From assembly GCF_004402495.1 (NCBI RefSeq), contig NZ_SOFH01000009.1, positions 62,001 through 126,000 on the forward strand: a DNA stretch of 64,000 bases. Direction: 5' to 3'. Source of the stretch: Cryobacterium sp. HLT2-28 (GTDB taxonomy: Bacteria; Actinomycetota; Actinomycetes; Actinomycetales; Microbacteriaceae). Position 1 is the first letter of the stretch. The number at the start of each line of letters is the position of its first letter. A program made the position numbers and the translations under genes. Positions 37,480 to 54,808 of the stretch are shown here, piece by piece. The notes below the pieces were generated by a model that searched no databases, was not told the origin of the DNA, and worked only from the letters and a program-made list of their open reading frames with translations.

Positions 37480-39150
37480 CTATGCGACCACTCGCAAGAT
37501 TTCTTCGATCGATGTCAAGCCCAGCCGGGCTTTCGCCCAGCCGTCTTCGCGGAGGGTGATCATGCCCTGCTCGCGCGCGACCCGGCCGATTTCGGCGCTG
37601 GACGCGCGGGCGACGGCGAGGCGCTCGATGTCCTCGGTCACCGTCATCACCTCGTGCACCGCGATTCGGCCGCGGTAGCCGGTCTTCGAACAATGCGAGC
37701 AGCCGACCGGTCCATAGATCGTGGGCAGCGGCCGCTCCGGGTCGAACGCGAAGCGCAACCGGGTCAGGTACTCCGCTGACAGCACGGACGGCTTCTTGCA
37801 CTTGTCGCAGAGGCGTCGGGCCAGCCGCTGGGCGACCACGCAGTCCAGGGCGGACCCGACCAGGAACGGTTCGATGCCCATCTCCGTGAGCCGGGTGATC
37901 GCGCTCGGCGCGTCGTTGGTGTGCAGGGTCGACAGCACGAGGTGCCCGGTCAGCGACGCCTCGATGGCGATCTGCGCGGTCTCGTGGTCGCGGATCTCAC
38001 CCAGCAGCACGACATCCGGGTCGCTGCGCAGGATGCTCCGGAGCGCGCTGGCGAAGGTGAGGCCGGCCTTCGGGTTCACCTGCACCTGGTTAATGCCCGC
38101 CATGCGGTACTCGACCGGGTCTTCGACCGTGATCACATTGATCTCGGGGCGGGCGACGGCGCCCAGGGTCGTGTAGAGGGTGGTCGACTTGCCCGAACCC
38201 GTCGGACCGGTGATCAGAATCATGCCGTAGGGCTTGGAGTACGAAGTCTTGTACGCCTCGAAGTTGTAGTCCAGGAGAGCCAGCGCGCGCACGTCGAGAG
38301 TCGTGTTCGAGTTGTCGAGGATTCGCATGACGACCTTCTCGCCCCACACGGTGGGCAGGGTCGCGACGCGCAGGTCGATCTGGCGGCCGGCGTGACGCAC
38401 GGTCATGCGGCCGTCCTGCGGTTTGCGCCGCTCGGCGATGTCGATGTCGCTCATGATCTTGAGCCGCGAAATGACGCCGTTCTGGATGCTCTTGGGCGCG
38501 GTCTGCATCTCGTGCAGCACGCCGTCGATGCGGTAGCGCACCCGCAGGCTGTGCTCGCCGGGTTCGATGTGGATGTCGGAGGCTAGGTCCTGGATGGCCT
38601 GGCTGACCAGCAGGTTCACGAACCGAACGATCGGGGCGTCGTCGTCGATGGAGTCCGAGACGCCGAAGGATGAGCTCTCGGCGGCGGCGTTCTCTTCCTC
38701 CAGGGTGGAGGTGAGGTCGCTGAGTTCGTCGTCGGCGCGGTGGTAGCGGGTTATCGCAGCGAGCAGGTCGCCACGTTCGGCGACCACCTGGGTGACGCGC
38801 ATTCGGGAGGCCTCGCGCACGTCGTCGACGGCGAAGACGTTGCCGGGATCGACCATGGCCAGGATGAGCCGGCCGTTGTCGACCGCGATCGGGATCACTT
38901 CGTGGCGTTTGCAGACCGCGACCGGCACCAGCGAGACCGCAAGCCGGTCGACCGGGTAGTCGGCAAGCTCGACGAAGGGGAGGTTGGCCTGCTGCGCTCG
39001 GGCCTTGGCGAATTGCACCTCGGTGATGACGCCCTTGGTGACGAGGGCGCGCACGGCGGTCTCGTCGGCCGGGTCGCCGGCCATCAAATGGTCGAGTTCC
39101 TCGATCGGCAGCAGACCGTGCAGGATCAGAATCTCGGTGAGGCTGGCCAC
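37480..39150 (-). CDS. pilB: Pilus extension ATPase PilB
   Basis: A 556-residue ATPase that powers pilus polymerisation. It has an N-terminal T2SSE_N/MshEN-type region (about 1-140, ending near RYHRADDELSDL). The catalytic domain has Walker A GPTGSGKSTTLYTTL and Walker B VVLLGEIRDHETAQIA. The zinc site is a tetracysteine: LCDKCKKPS and GCSHCSKTGYRGR. The start is GTG with GGGAGAGG upstream. First gene of the pil cluster; a 295-base leader separates it from the GGDEF-EAL gene. Confidence 0.95.
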   Translation of the reverse strand: MASLTEILILHGLLPIEELDHLMAGDPADETAVRALVTKGVITEVQFAKARAQQANLPFVELADYPVDRLAVSLVPVAVCKRHEVIPIAVDNGRLILAMVDPGNVFAVDDVREASRMRVTQVVAERGDLLAAITRYHRADDELSDLTSTLEEENAAAESSSFGVSDSIDDDAPIVRFVNLLVSQAIQDLASDIHIEPGEHSLRVRYRIDGVLHEMQTAPKSIQNGVISRLKIMSDIDIAERRKPQDGRMTVRHAGRQIDLRVATLPTVWGEKVVMRILDNSNTTLDVRALALLDYNFEAYKTSYSKPYGMILITGPTGSGKSTTLYTTLGAVARPEINVITVEDPVEYRMAGINQVQVNPKAGLTFASALRSILRSDPDVVLLGEIRDHETAQIAIEASLTGHLVLSTLHTNDAPSAITRLTEMGIEPFLVGSALDCVVAQRLARRLCDKCKKPSVLSAEYLTRLRFAFDPERPLPTIYGPVGCSHCSKTGYRGRIAVHEVMTVTEDIERLAVARASSAEIGRVAREQGMITLREDGWAKARLGLTSIEEILRVVA

Positions 39151-39445
39151 GCGAACCTCTCCCGGACTGTAGAGCGCTGCTGGAACTGCGAGTGCTTGCA
39201 GCAGGGTGAAGCGGCACTCGAAATGTAATGGGTAACGAAAAACGATATCCCGCCGGGGTGCCGCCGAACAGTCCCGCGATCAGGGGGTACGGGGGTGAAA
39301 CGGTACGTACCCAGGGATTCACTTTGCTGAGCCGTACTTGAAGAGTAGCGCCCCGGAACCGTCGCCCGACGCCGCAGCGCCGGGGAGAGGGAACCAGATC
39401 GCCGCGGCTTCACCCCGTTCGGTGGGCCGGGAGGCACCTCGCCAG
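39151..39445. other. Leader/promoter region of the pil operon
   Basis: No gene. It contains a small inverted repeat, gggtacg (39285-39291) with cgtaccc (39306-39312), and an AT-richer stretch near 39225-39250 that is the most likely promoter zone for pilB. I looked for c-di-GMP riboswitch features and found none. No clear -35/-10 pair can be assigned. Confidence 0.35.
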
Positions 39446-42337
39446 CTAGTCGCCGAAGTACACGTCGGGGGATACCGACGGTGCCGGCTTCGAGAACAGG
39501 TAGCCCTGGCCGTAGCGGCAGCCCATCCCCGTCAGGAGATCTCGTTGCCCGGTGGTCTCGATGCCTTCGGCGACGACGTCGAGGTTGAGGGAATCGGCCA
39601 GACGAAGGATGCCCTCGACGATCGCCCGGTCGTGCTCGGAGCGCTCGAGGTCACGGATGAAGGTGAGGTCGATCTTGAGCAGGTCCACGGTGAACGCCTT
39701 CAGGTGGGTGAAGGAGGAGTAGCCGGTGCCGAAGTCGTCGATGGCAAGCCGCACCCCGAGGGAGCGCAGTTCCTGGAAGGTGCGGGCGGCGGAGTCGATC
39801 GCGTCGAGCACGGCGCTCTCGGTCAATTCCAGCCAGAGCTGGTGCGGCGGAAGGCCGCTCTCCTTGAGGGCGCGTTTCACGACGGCCCCGAAGTCGTCCT
39901 GCACGAACTGCCGCGGCGACACGTTCACGCTGACGGCCATGCCCTCGTCGAGGGAGGCCACCGCCTGGCAGGCCTGGCCGAGCACCGTGGTGCCGATTCC
40001 CTTGATCAGCCCGACTTCTTCGGCGATCGCGATGAACTCACCGGGGAGAACCAGCCCCCGTTCGGGGCGCCGCCATCGTGCGAGCGCCTCGGTGGCCACG
40101 ACGGTCCGTTGCTGCAGGTCGACGATCGGCTGGAACCACGTCTCGATTTCGCCGAGATCCACCGCGTCACGCAGGGCCAGCTCGGTGTCGAGCCTGCGCT
40201 CGATCCTCGCGCGCAGGTCGTCGTCGAAGACCTCGTAGCGGGCCCGGCCCCGGCCCTTCGCGAGGTACATGGCCTGGTCGGCGTTGCGCAGCAGCGATTC
40301 GGCATCGTCGTGGCCGAGACCGAACGCGATGCCGATGCTGGCGTCGACGGATGCGACCTGGTCGCCGACGTGGATCGGCTCGGCGATGGCCTTCTGCAGC
40401 GCCTCGGCGATCTTGTGCACGTCACGGTTACTGCCGACATCCGGGCAGATCACGACGAATTCGTCGCCGCCGATGCGGGAGACCGTGTCGGTTGCCCGGG
40501 CGTTCATCCGCAGACGGATACCGACCTCGGTCAGCACGGCGTCACCGGCGTGGTGGCCGAGGCTGTCGTTGACGAACTTGAACCGGTCGAGGTCGATGAA
40601 CAGCACGGCGACGCCCTGGCCCTGATGCGCGGCCCGGATAAGCGCCTGGTTAAGCCGGTCGAGCAGCAGCAGGCGGTTGGGCAGACTGGTCAGGGGATCG
40701 TGGAAGGCGAGGTGCTCCACTCGCGCCTCGGCCAGCCGGCGGGCGGTGATGTCCTCCAGTTGATAGAGGAGTCCCCCGGTCGACTCTCCCTCGTTGATCT
40801 CGGCGATGCTGACCTTGACCCAGGTTTCCTCTGCATCGACGCGTCGCATCCGTCGGTCCATTCGCTGGCGGGTGGACGGCCCGTCGGTGAGGCTGATTCG
40901 ATCGCCGCCGTCGGCTCCGGCCGGCATGAAGATCTCGTCGATGTGGCCCGTGATCACGGCGGTGGACCGCCCGGCAAGGTCGAACAGGCGTTTGTTGGCC
41001 TCCAGCACCTCTCCGTCGAGAGAGACGATCGCCGTGCCCAGAGGCGAGGACGCGAAGGCCGCCTCGAAGCGTGCCCGCGCTGCGGCGGCCGCTTCCTCGG
41101 CGTCGCGCAGCTCGGTGATATCGGTCACGGTGGCCAGATGACCGGTGACTGTCACGGCATCCAGGCCGTGGATCGGCGCGGTGCTGACCTGGACCCAGTG
41201 CACCAGGCCCTGCGGGTTGAGGAAGCGGAGGGTCGTCTCATAGATCGACCCGGCAGCGACCGCCGCGCCCCACTCCCCTGATACCCGATCAACGTCATCC
41301 GGGTGCATCGCCCGCACCCAGCCGTCGCCCAGGCATTCGCGCAGGGGCAGGCCGCTCAGGGCGAGCCACTGGTCGTTCGCGGTGAGGAGGCCTCCCTCGG
41401 AGTCCAGCTGGACGATGCCGACCGGGGCGATCTTGATGAACGTGTGAAGTTTGTCGGCGACTTCGCCCAGTTCCCGGGTGCGACGATCGACGGTCTCCTC
41501 GAGGGTGTGGTTGACCTCGGCCAGGGCCTGCATGGCTTCGTTGCGCTGCCGGTCGAGTTCCCGGAGCTTGAGGGCCGCGATCCACATCAGCGCGACGCCC
41601 AGCACCGTCATGCTCATGATGAGGATGGCGACGCCGAACACCGTGTCGTACAGGCCCTCGCGCTGCCCCAAGATGCGCAGCCAGCCGAGGAGGAAGGGCC
41701 CAAGGACGAGGAACGGCACGGCACGGCGCATCAGTTGGCCCGCGCTGCCCCGCTCGCGAAGCAATCCCACCAGGCCCACCGTGGGCTGCTGAAGCAGCAC
41801 CGCCACCGACAGAATGGCGAGGCTCAGCGCCGTGTGCAGTGCGATGCTCGTGAACCCGGCCACGGTGTAGAGGGAAGAAACACCATAGGCATAGCCCAGG
41901 AGGGCTATCAGGCTGATCAGCAGGGAGGCATGCGCGAAGACCTGCGTCAGGGTGGTGCGGGACAGCCGCACCGCGATCGCGGCCGTGCCGAGGAGGATCA
42001 GCCCCACCGCCGAGAGCGGCGCCATCCGCGGTTCCTGGCCGGCCAGGTCGATCCCCGGCACCCACCCGGCGATGCCGAACGTGGACCCGAGCGCGTACCC
42101 GACCAGGGTCGCAAGTGCGAGGGCGACCGTGACGGCGGCCAGGCTTACGGCCGCCCACCGATGCGCGAGCCCGACGGAAAGTGACAACACGATCAGGGCG
42201 ACGGCGGTGATCGGTTTCATCGGCGCGAGATGCGGCAGCACTGTCGTCAACGCGGCGGTGCCGGTGTACCAGCCGATCAGGACGACGAGTCCGACGGCCC
42301 CGACGAGGACCGCCCCGATCCGACTTGTCAAACCCAT
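39446..42337 (-). CDS. Membrane PAS-GGDEF-EAL c-di-GMP enzyme
   Basis: A 963-residue protein. Residues 1-265 hold about eight membrane segments (a sensor of MASE type); two PAS domains follow (about 300-410 and 420-540). The GGDEF domain has an intact RIGGDEF (623-627) and an inhibitory I-site RATD five residues before it. The EAL domain starts TEALARW (750-752), with NVSPRQF, LELTES, DDFGTGYSS, LLKID and AEGIET, so all the metal and catalytic residues I can check are present. It could be both cyclase and phosphodiesterase. Located directly upstream of pilB on the same strand, so regulation of pili by c-di-GMP is plausible. The ATG has GGGAG upstream. Confidence 0.93.
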   Translation of the reverse strand: MGLTSRIGAVLVGAVGLVVLIGWYTGTAALTTVLPHLAPMKPITAVALIVLSLSVGLAHRWAAVSLAAVTVALALATLVGYALGSTFGIAGWVPGIDLAGQEPRMAPLSAVGLILLGTAAIAVRLSRTTLTQVFAHASLLISLIALLGYAYGVSSLYTVAGFTSIALHTALSLAILSVAVLLQQPTVGLVGLLRERGSAGQLMRRAVPFLVLGPFLLGWLRILGQREGLYDTVFGVAILIMSMTVLGVALMWIAALKLRELDRQRNEAMQALAEVNHTLEETVDRRTRELGEVADKLHTFIKIAPVGIVQLDSEGGLLTANDQWLALSGLPLRECLGDGWVRAMHPDDVDRVSGEWGAAVAAGSIYETTLRFLNPQGLVHWVQVSTAPIHGLDAVTVTGHLATVTDITELRDAEEAAAAARARFEAAFASSPLGTAIVSLDGEVLEANKRLFDLAGRSTAVITGHIDEIFMPAGADGGDRISLTDGPSTRQRMDRRMRRVDAEETWVKVSIAEINEGESTGGLLYQLEDITARRLAEARVEHLAFHDPLTSLPNRLLLLDRLNQALIRAAHQGQGVAVLFIDLDRFKFVNDSLGHHAGDAVLTEVGIRLRMNARATDTVSRIGGDEFVVICPDVGSNRDVHKIAEALQKAIAEPIHVGDQVASVDASIGIAFGLGHDDAESLLRNADQAMYLAKGRGRARYEVFDDDLRARIERRLDTELALRDAVDLGEIETWFQPIVDLQQRTVVATEALARWRRPERGLVLPGEFIAIAEEVGLIKGIGTTVLGQACQAVASLDEGMAVSVNVSPRQFVQDDFGAVVKRALKESGLPPHQLWLELTESAVLDAIDSAARTFQELRSLGVRLAIDDFGTGYSSFTHLKAFTVDLLKIDLTFIRDLERSEHDRAIVEGILRLADSLNLDVVAEGIETTGQRDLLTGMGCRYGQGYLFSKPAPSVSPDVYFGD

Positions 42338-42677
42338 GGTGCTCCCAGCTCGCGATGGGCGAGAATGCCGCCACCAGTAGAAGAATACGGGGTTCCGGCA
42401 TTCTCGCCGTCCCGCGCCACGGATTCCTCTGTTATGGCGGTCTCGGGAGGCGTAGCATCATCTCTATATGCGATAGTCACCGCCCACCGATCCGAGGAAA
42501 GCCCGGTCGGGGGACGAGGAGTTCTAGTCCGCCACTGCGCTCGTCGCCACCGCGGCCGGCACTCCCACTCGGAAGCAGGCGCTAGCGGTCGGCCGAGACG
42601 GCGCGGGTCCGCGGCTGGGACCCCAGGGCGCTCTTCCTGTTCCGCCCGTTCCTTCATCGATGAGAAGGGATTCTCAC
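42338..42677. other. Divergent intergenic region between GGDEF-EAL and VOC genes
   Basis: About 340 bases without a gene. It contains a 13-bp perfect inverted repeat at 42358-42408, described separately, and an AT-richer stretch around 42460-42475 (ctatatgcgata) that may hold a promoter. Otherwise GC-rich and featureless. Confidence 0.4.
42358..42408. repeat. 13-bp inverted repeat before the GGDEF-EAL gene
   Basis: ggcgagaatgccg at 42358-42370 and its exact complement at 42396-42408, 25 bases apart, 21 bases upstream of the start codon. The arrangement fits an mRNA leader hairpin near the ribosome site or a spaced operator. Confidence 0.6.
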
Positions 42678-43049
42678 ATGTTCAAGGAAGTACACACGGT
42701 ATTGCCCGCGGCAGATCTCAAGCGCGCGCAATCCTTCTATCACGACGCTCTCGACCTCGACCCTGCCGAGGTTCATCAAGGCGTTCTCGTCTACCGCCTG
42801 GATTCCGGCCAGGCCTTTGAAATCTATGAGACGAGCAATGCCGGAACCGCCAAGAACACGCAGATGGGTTGGGTGACCGACGATCTCGACAGTGAGATGA
42901 CGAGGTTGCGGGCCCGCGGAGTGGTCTTCGAGGACTACGACATTCCCGGCATGAAAACCGTCAACGGGGTCGCGGCCAAGGACGAGATGAAGTCCGCCTG
43001 GTTCCGCGACACCGAGGGCAACTTCATCTGCGTTTCCGAGATGCTCTGA
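42678..43049 (+). CDS. VOC (glyoxalase/bleomycin-resistance) superfamily protein
   Basis: A 123-residue protein with paired beta-alpha-beta-beta-beta modules: FKEVHTVLPAADLKRAQSFY at the start, and SAWFRDTEGNFICVSEML at the end with a likely metal-ligand Glu. VOC proteins include lyases, dioxygenases and antibiotic-binding proteins; the substrate cannot be read from this sequence. The ATG at 42678 has AGAAGGGA upstream; the ATG at 42660 is too early. It converges with thiC. Confidence 0.85.
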   Translation: MFKEVHTVLPAADLKRAQSFYHDALDLDPAEVHQGVLVYRLDSGQAFEIYETSNAGTAKNTQMGWVTDDLDSEMTRLRARGVVFEDYDIPGMKTVNGVAAKDEMKSAWFRDTEGNFICVSEML

Positions 43050-43069
43050 CGTCAACCGGCCCGACCGGC

Positions 43070-43101
43070 CGCCTGGATGGCGCTTCGGCACCATCCAGGC
43101 G
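43070..43101. terminator. Bidirectional terminator between VOC gene and thiC
   Basis: Eleven-base arms cgcctggatgg (43070-43080) and ccatccaggcg (43091-43101) around cgcttcggca. It lies between two convergent genes, 20 bases after one stop and 17 after the other. No long U-tract on either strand. Confidence 0.6.
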
Positions 43102-43118
43102 CGGACGGCAAGGCAATG

Positions 43119-44872
<1,754 letters not shown>

Positions 44873-44882
44873 TGACTCCACC

Positions 44883-44911
44883 ACCCTATCCGCGAATCGG
44901 ACGCCGGCGAA
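44883..44911 (-). promoter_or_regulatory. Candidate thiC promoter
   Basis: Minus-strand TTCGCC (44911-44906), 17-base spacer, TAGGGT (44888-44883), placing the transcript start just before the TPP aptamer. The match to consensus is modest, but the position is right. Confidence 0.35.
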
Positions 44912-44919
44912 CTGTCCGG

Positions 44920-45606
44920 CTACGCCCCGGCCCAGACGTTGGCGATGATGTCGTGGGTGTAACCGTCGGGGCCCGAGTTGACGTAGTGGGTCGCCAGCCA
45001 GATCCCGTCCCGGACGAAGTGCGACTCACCGGAGGTGCCGGCATCCCCGCTGGTCTCGGTGACGCAGCGCAGCCCGCCGAGCTCCTCGTAACAGGTCATC
45101 CCGGCGGCGGCGAGGCGCGCCTTCACGGCCGCGCTCTGCTCCGCGGTGACCCAGACCAGGTTCGTGGTGAGCCCGCTGTCGGAGCCGCCCTTCGGGTTTC
45201 CCCAGACGCAGGTGAGCTTGTCGGCCGCGTCGATGACCGTGCTGAGTTCGGCATCCGCTGTGCCGTGCCGCACTTCGGAGTCCGCCGCTTCGGTCCAGGC
45301 CGGGTTGAGCACCGCCGTGCCGAATGCCGCCGCCATCGCCGGGCTGTAGAGTTCGCCGCAGGTCGACGGATGCGGCCCGGCCGGGGTGGCCGCCGGGGCA
45401 GGCGCCGCGGCCAGGGCCACCGGCGCCGGGGTCTTGCTCGGTTGGGGGCGGGCGCCCGCGGCGGTGTCACCGGGCAGGCCGGCGCCGCCGCGCCAGACGA
45501 TGAGCAGCACGACGAGGGTCACGACCAGCGCCGAGCCGATAGCGCCGAGCAGGAACCAGAGCCGGCGCCGGGCGCGCGGTGGAGCGGACGGAGCTGGTGC
45601 GGTCAT
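44920..45606 (-). CDS. Membrane-anchored secreted hypothetical protein
   Basis: A 228-residue protein. A short Pro/Arg-rich cytoplasmic tail leads to one membrane helix (about 16-39, WFLLGAIGSALVVTLVVLLIVW). An Ala/Pro-rich linker follows, then an extracytoplasmic domain with four cysteines (STCGEL, LTCVWG, MTCYEE, LRCVTE) that could form two disulfides. I do not recognise the domain; it is typical of actinobacterial envelope proteins. The stop lies 37 bases before the thiC -35 region, on the same strand as thiC. Confidence 0.72.
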   Translation of the reverse strand: MTAPAPSAPPRARRRLWFLLGAIGSALVVTLVVLLIVWRGGAGLPGDTAAGARPQPSKTPAPVALAAAPAPAATPAGPHPSTCGELYSPAMAAAFGTAVLNPAWTEAADSEVRHGTADAELSTVIDAADKLTCVWGNPKGGSDSGLTTNLVWVTAEQSAAVKARLAAAGMTCYEELGGLRCVTETSGDAGTSGESHFVRDGIWLATHYVNSGPDGYTHDIIANVWAGA

Positions 45607-45648
45607 TGGCGAACCCCCTGGCAGATTGGGGCCAGCCTAGCGGGCACG

Positions 45649-45674
45649 GTGGTCTCGACGGGCTCGATCACCGG
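45649..45674. repeat. Degenerate REP-like half-site
   Basis: gtggtctcgacgggctcgatcaccgg resembles the tctcgacaagctcgatcacc half-site of the copies at 20203 and 23793, with aag changed to ggg. It lies between the rpoC terminator and the hypothetical gene. The inverted partner nearby is weak. Confidence 0.45.
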
Positions 45675-45722
45675 GCGGGTCCGATGATCGGCCATTGGGC
45701 TCGTCGACATCACCGGGGCTCA

Positions 45723-45764
45723 ACGACGGATGGCCCCCTGCCGAAGCAGGGGGCCATCCGTTGT
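45723..45764 (-). terminator. Strong hairpin downstream of rpoC
   Basis: A 16-bp perfect stem (45726-45741 with 45746-45761), extendable by three pairs, closing a TTCG loop on the minus strand, 13 bases past the rpoC stop. There is no clear U-tract after it. Most likely the rpoBC terminator. Confidence 0.8.
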
Positions 45765-45776
45765 AGCTAGCGAATG

Positions 45777-49673
<3,897 letters not shown>

Positions 49674-49718
49674 TTTCTCTCCTTGGAAAGTTTTCGAAGT
49701 TTTCGTCAGTGGCCGGGC

Positions 49719-53213
<3,495 letters not shown>

Positions 53214-53308
53214 GGAAATAACCTCCGTGGACCCCGTCAGGTCTAGTCACTGTTAGTAATGAATACCGAGTACGAACTCCACAGACCCTCCGTATATCTG
53301 AACCCGCT

Positions 53309-53336
53309 GATATAACTGAAACGAGGTATGCCTCAA
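53309..53336 (-). promoter_or_regulatory. Candidate rpoB promoter
   Basis: Minus-strand TTGAGG (53336-53331), 16-base spacer, TATATC (53314-53309). It lies about 100 bases before rpoB in an AT-richer stretch (53240-53330). Other promoters may exist in this 316-base region. Confidence 0.4.
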
Positions 53337-53440
53337 GGTGGCTTGAGCACGCAAAGCCGACCGCAATATGAAGGCAGAGATTTGTCTGGGAGCGCAAAGA
53401 TCAAGCATAGGCGCTTTCCCACGCCGTGTCCACCTCAATC

Positions 53441-53469
53441 TTGACCTTCCCGGAATTCTCAGGTATAAC
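53441..53469 (+). promoter_or_regulatory. Candidate promoter for the spermidine-synthase-like gene
   Basis: TTGACC (53441-53446), 17-base spacer, TATAAC (53464-53469), each matching five of six consensus bases. It lies 60 bases before the ATG at 53530 and is divergent from the rpoB promoter. Confidence 0.6.
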
Positions 53470-53529
53470 CCACCTTCGCGTCGGCCGGATGGGCGGAGGC
53501 GCGGCCGGCGGAGGGCGCAGACTGGGGGG

Positions 53530-54399
53530 ATGAGCAGGGTTGAAGCGCAGCATCCGTCGGTCACGTTGAAACTCAGCGGGCACCTGGCCGTGATCGAACC
53601 CGACCGGTTCACCCCGGGCAGTTTCAACCTGATCGTGGACGGCACGCCCCAGTCGCACGTCAACGTCGACCACCCCGACGAGTTGTTCTTCGAGTACGTG
53701 CAGCGGATCGGGCACGTGATCGACCTGATCGGCGAAGTCGGCGAGCCGATCACCGCGGTGCACCTCGGCGCCGGCGCACTGACGCTCCCCCGCTACGTCG
53801 AGGCGACCAGGCCCGGCTCCCGGCAGCAGGTGGTGGAGCTGGAGAGCGACCTGATCGACTTCGTGCGCGCCGAACTGCCCTGGGACAAGCGCGCGCAGCT
53901 GCGGGTGCGGCACGGCGACGCCCGCGAGGTGCTCGGCAAGCTGCCCGCCGGGCTGCACGGCTCGGTCGACCTGGTCGTCGTGGACATCTTCTCCGGGGCG
54001 CGCACCCCCGCGCACGTGACCAGCCGCGAGTTCTACGAGCTGGCCGCGCCGCTGCTGAGCTCGAGGGGCGTCGTGGTGGTCAACGTCGCTGACGGGCCGG
54101 GCCTCGCCTTCGCCCGCGGCCAGGCCGCGACGCTGTCGGCCGTGTTCGACCATGTGCTCGGGCTCGCCGAGACCCAGGTGCTCAAGGGGCGCCGGTTCGG
54201 CAACATCGTGTTCGTGGCCGCCCACACTCCGATCGACCTGAGCTGGGTGTCGCGGCTGCTCGCCGGCGGCCCGCACCCGTCGAAGGTGGTCGAGGGGGCG
54301 GAGCTGCGCCAGTTCATGGCGAGCGCGCTCGTGACGACGGATGCGACGGCCACCCCGTCGCCGCTGCCCGGCCGCACGGTCTTCCAGATCGGCAACTGA
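53530..54399 (+). CDS. Spermidine-synthase-like methyltransferase-fold protein
   Basis: A 289-residue protein of the spermine/spermidine synthase-like family. The Rossmann motif is AVHLGAGALTLPRYV, then QQVVELESDLIDFVR (acidic residue after strand 2), HGDAREVL and VDLVVVDIFSGARTPAHVTS. It has an N-terminal beta region. Members of this actinobacterial subgroup (fused-MFS/spermidine synthase-like) are of unproven substrate. Start at 53530 after GGGGG; the frame is open further upstream, but a good promoter lies there. Confidence 0.8.
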   Translation: MSRVEAQHPSVTLKLSGHLAVIEPDRFTPGSFNLIVDGTPQSHVNVDHPDELFFEYVQRIGHVIDLIGEVGEPITAVHLGAGALTLPRYVEATRPGSRQQVVELESDLIDFVRAELPWDKRAQLRVRHGDAREVLGKLPAGLHGSVDLVVVDIFSGARTPAHVTSREFYELAAPLLSSRGVVVVNVADGPGLAFARGQAATLSAVFDHVLGLAETQVLKGRRFGNIVFVAAHTPIDLSWVSRLLAGGPHPSKVVEGAELRQFMASALVTTDATATPSPLPGRTVFQIGN

Positions 54400-54431
54400 G
54401 TCGGCGGGGGCTCTTCCGATTCCACATTCCC

Positions 54432-54460
54432 TGTGGATAACTCAGCTTCCCTGTTGATAA
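54432..54460 (+). other. Pair of DnaA-box-like 9-mers
   Basis: tgtggataa (54432-54440, exact complement of TTATCCACA) and tgttgataa (54452-54460, one change), on the same strand and 20 bases apart. They lie just after the spermidine-synthase-like gene in non-coding DNA. Confidence 0.4.
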
Positions 54461-54528
54461 CCGCGCCGACGACCCGGCTGCGTGGGCGGCGCCTCGCTGT
54501 TCCCCGAGCAGTACATCTCGCCTCCGCG

Positions 54529-54622
54529 TGGCTCACTCAGGAGATCCGGAGCCGGGCCCCGGCCAACACCCGGGATAGCGCGGGCGGGGCACGGCGGCAT
54601 CCGGAATCTCCTGAGTTAGCCA
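54529..54622. repeat. Inverted-repeat element A, about 94 bases
   Basis: tggctcactcaggagatccgg (first 20 bases at 54529-54548) faces ccggaatctcctgagttagcca at 54601-54622. The arms pair over about 20 bases with one bulge and one mismatch. The interior is GC-rich and non-coding. Ends and size resemble element B at 55415-55507. Confidence 0.6.
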
Positions 54623-54648
54623 CATACTTCGGGGCGCGGTGCGGGCTC

Positions 54649-54708
54649 GGCGCGAAGCCCGGCGTGAGGCCCGGCGGGAAGCCCGACGGGAAGCCCGGCG
54701 CGAAACGC
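54649..54708. repeat. Tandem repeat, 12-base unit, five copies
   Basis: ggcgcgaagccc, ggcgtgaggccc, ggcgggaagccc, gacgggaagccc and ggcgcgaaacgc in direct succession. Non-coding; just upstream of the TPR gene. Confidence 0.8.
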
Positions 54709-54808
54709 CCCCGCACTGGGGGCGGCGGCCGCCGCGCCCGGGTTACTCTGGAGACGACCCGTTTTCACCCGCGGCACGCCCTGGCCGCCCTCGTTTCAGG
54801 AACACACC

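Noticed and set aside
39151..39445. Possible c-di-GMP riboswitch in the pilB leader
   Set aside because: None of the conserved GEMM-I or class II sequence blocks or paired helices could be found.
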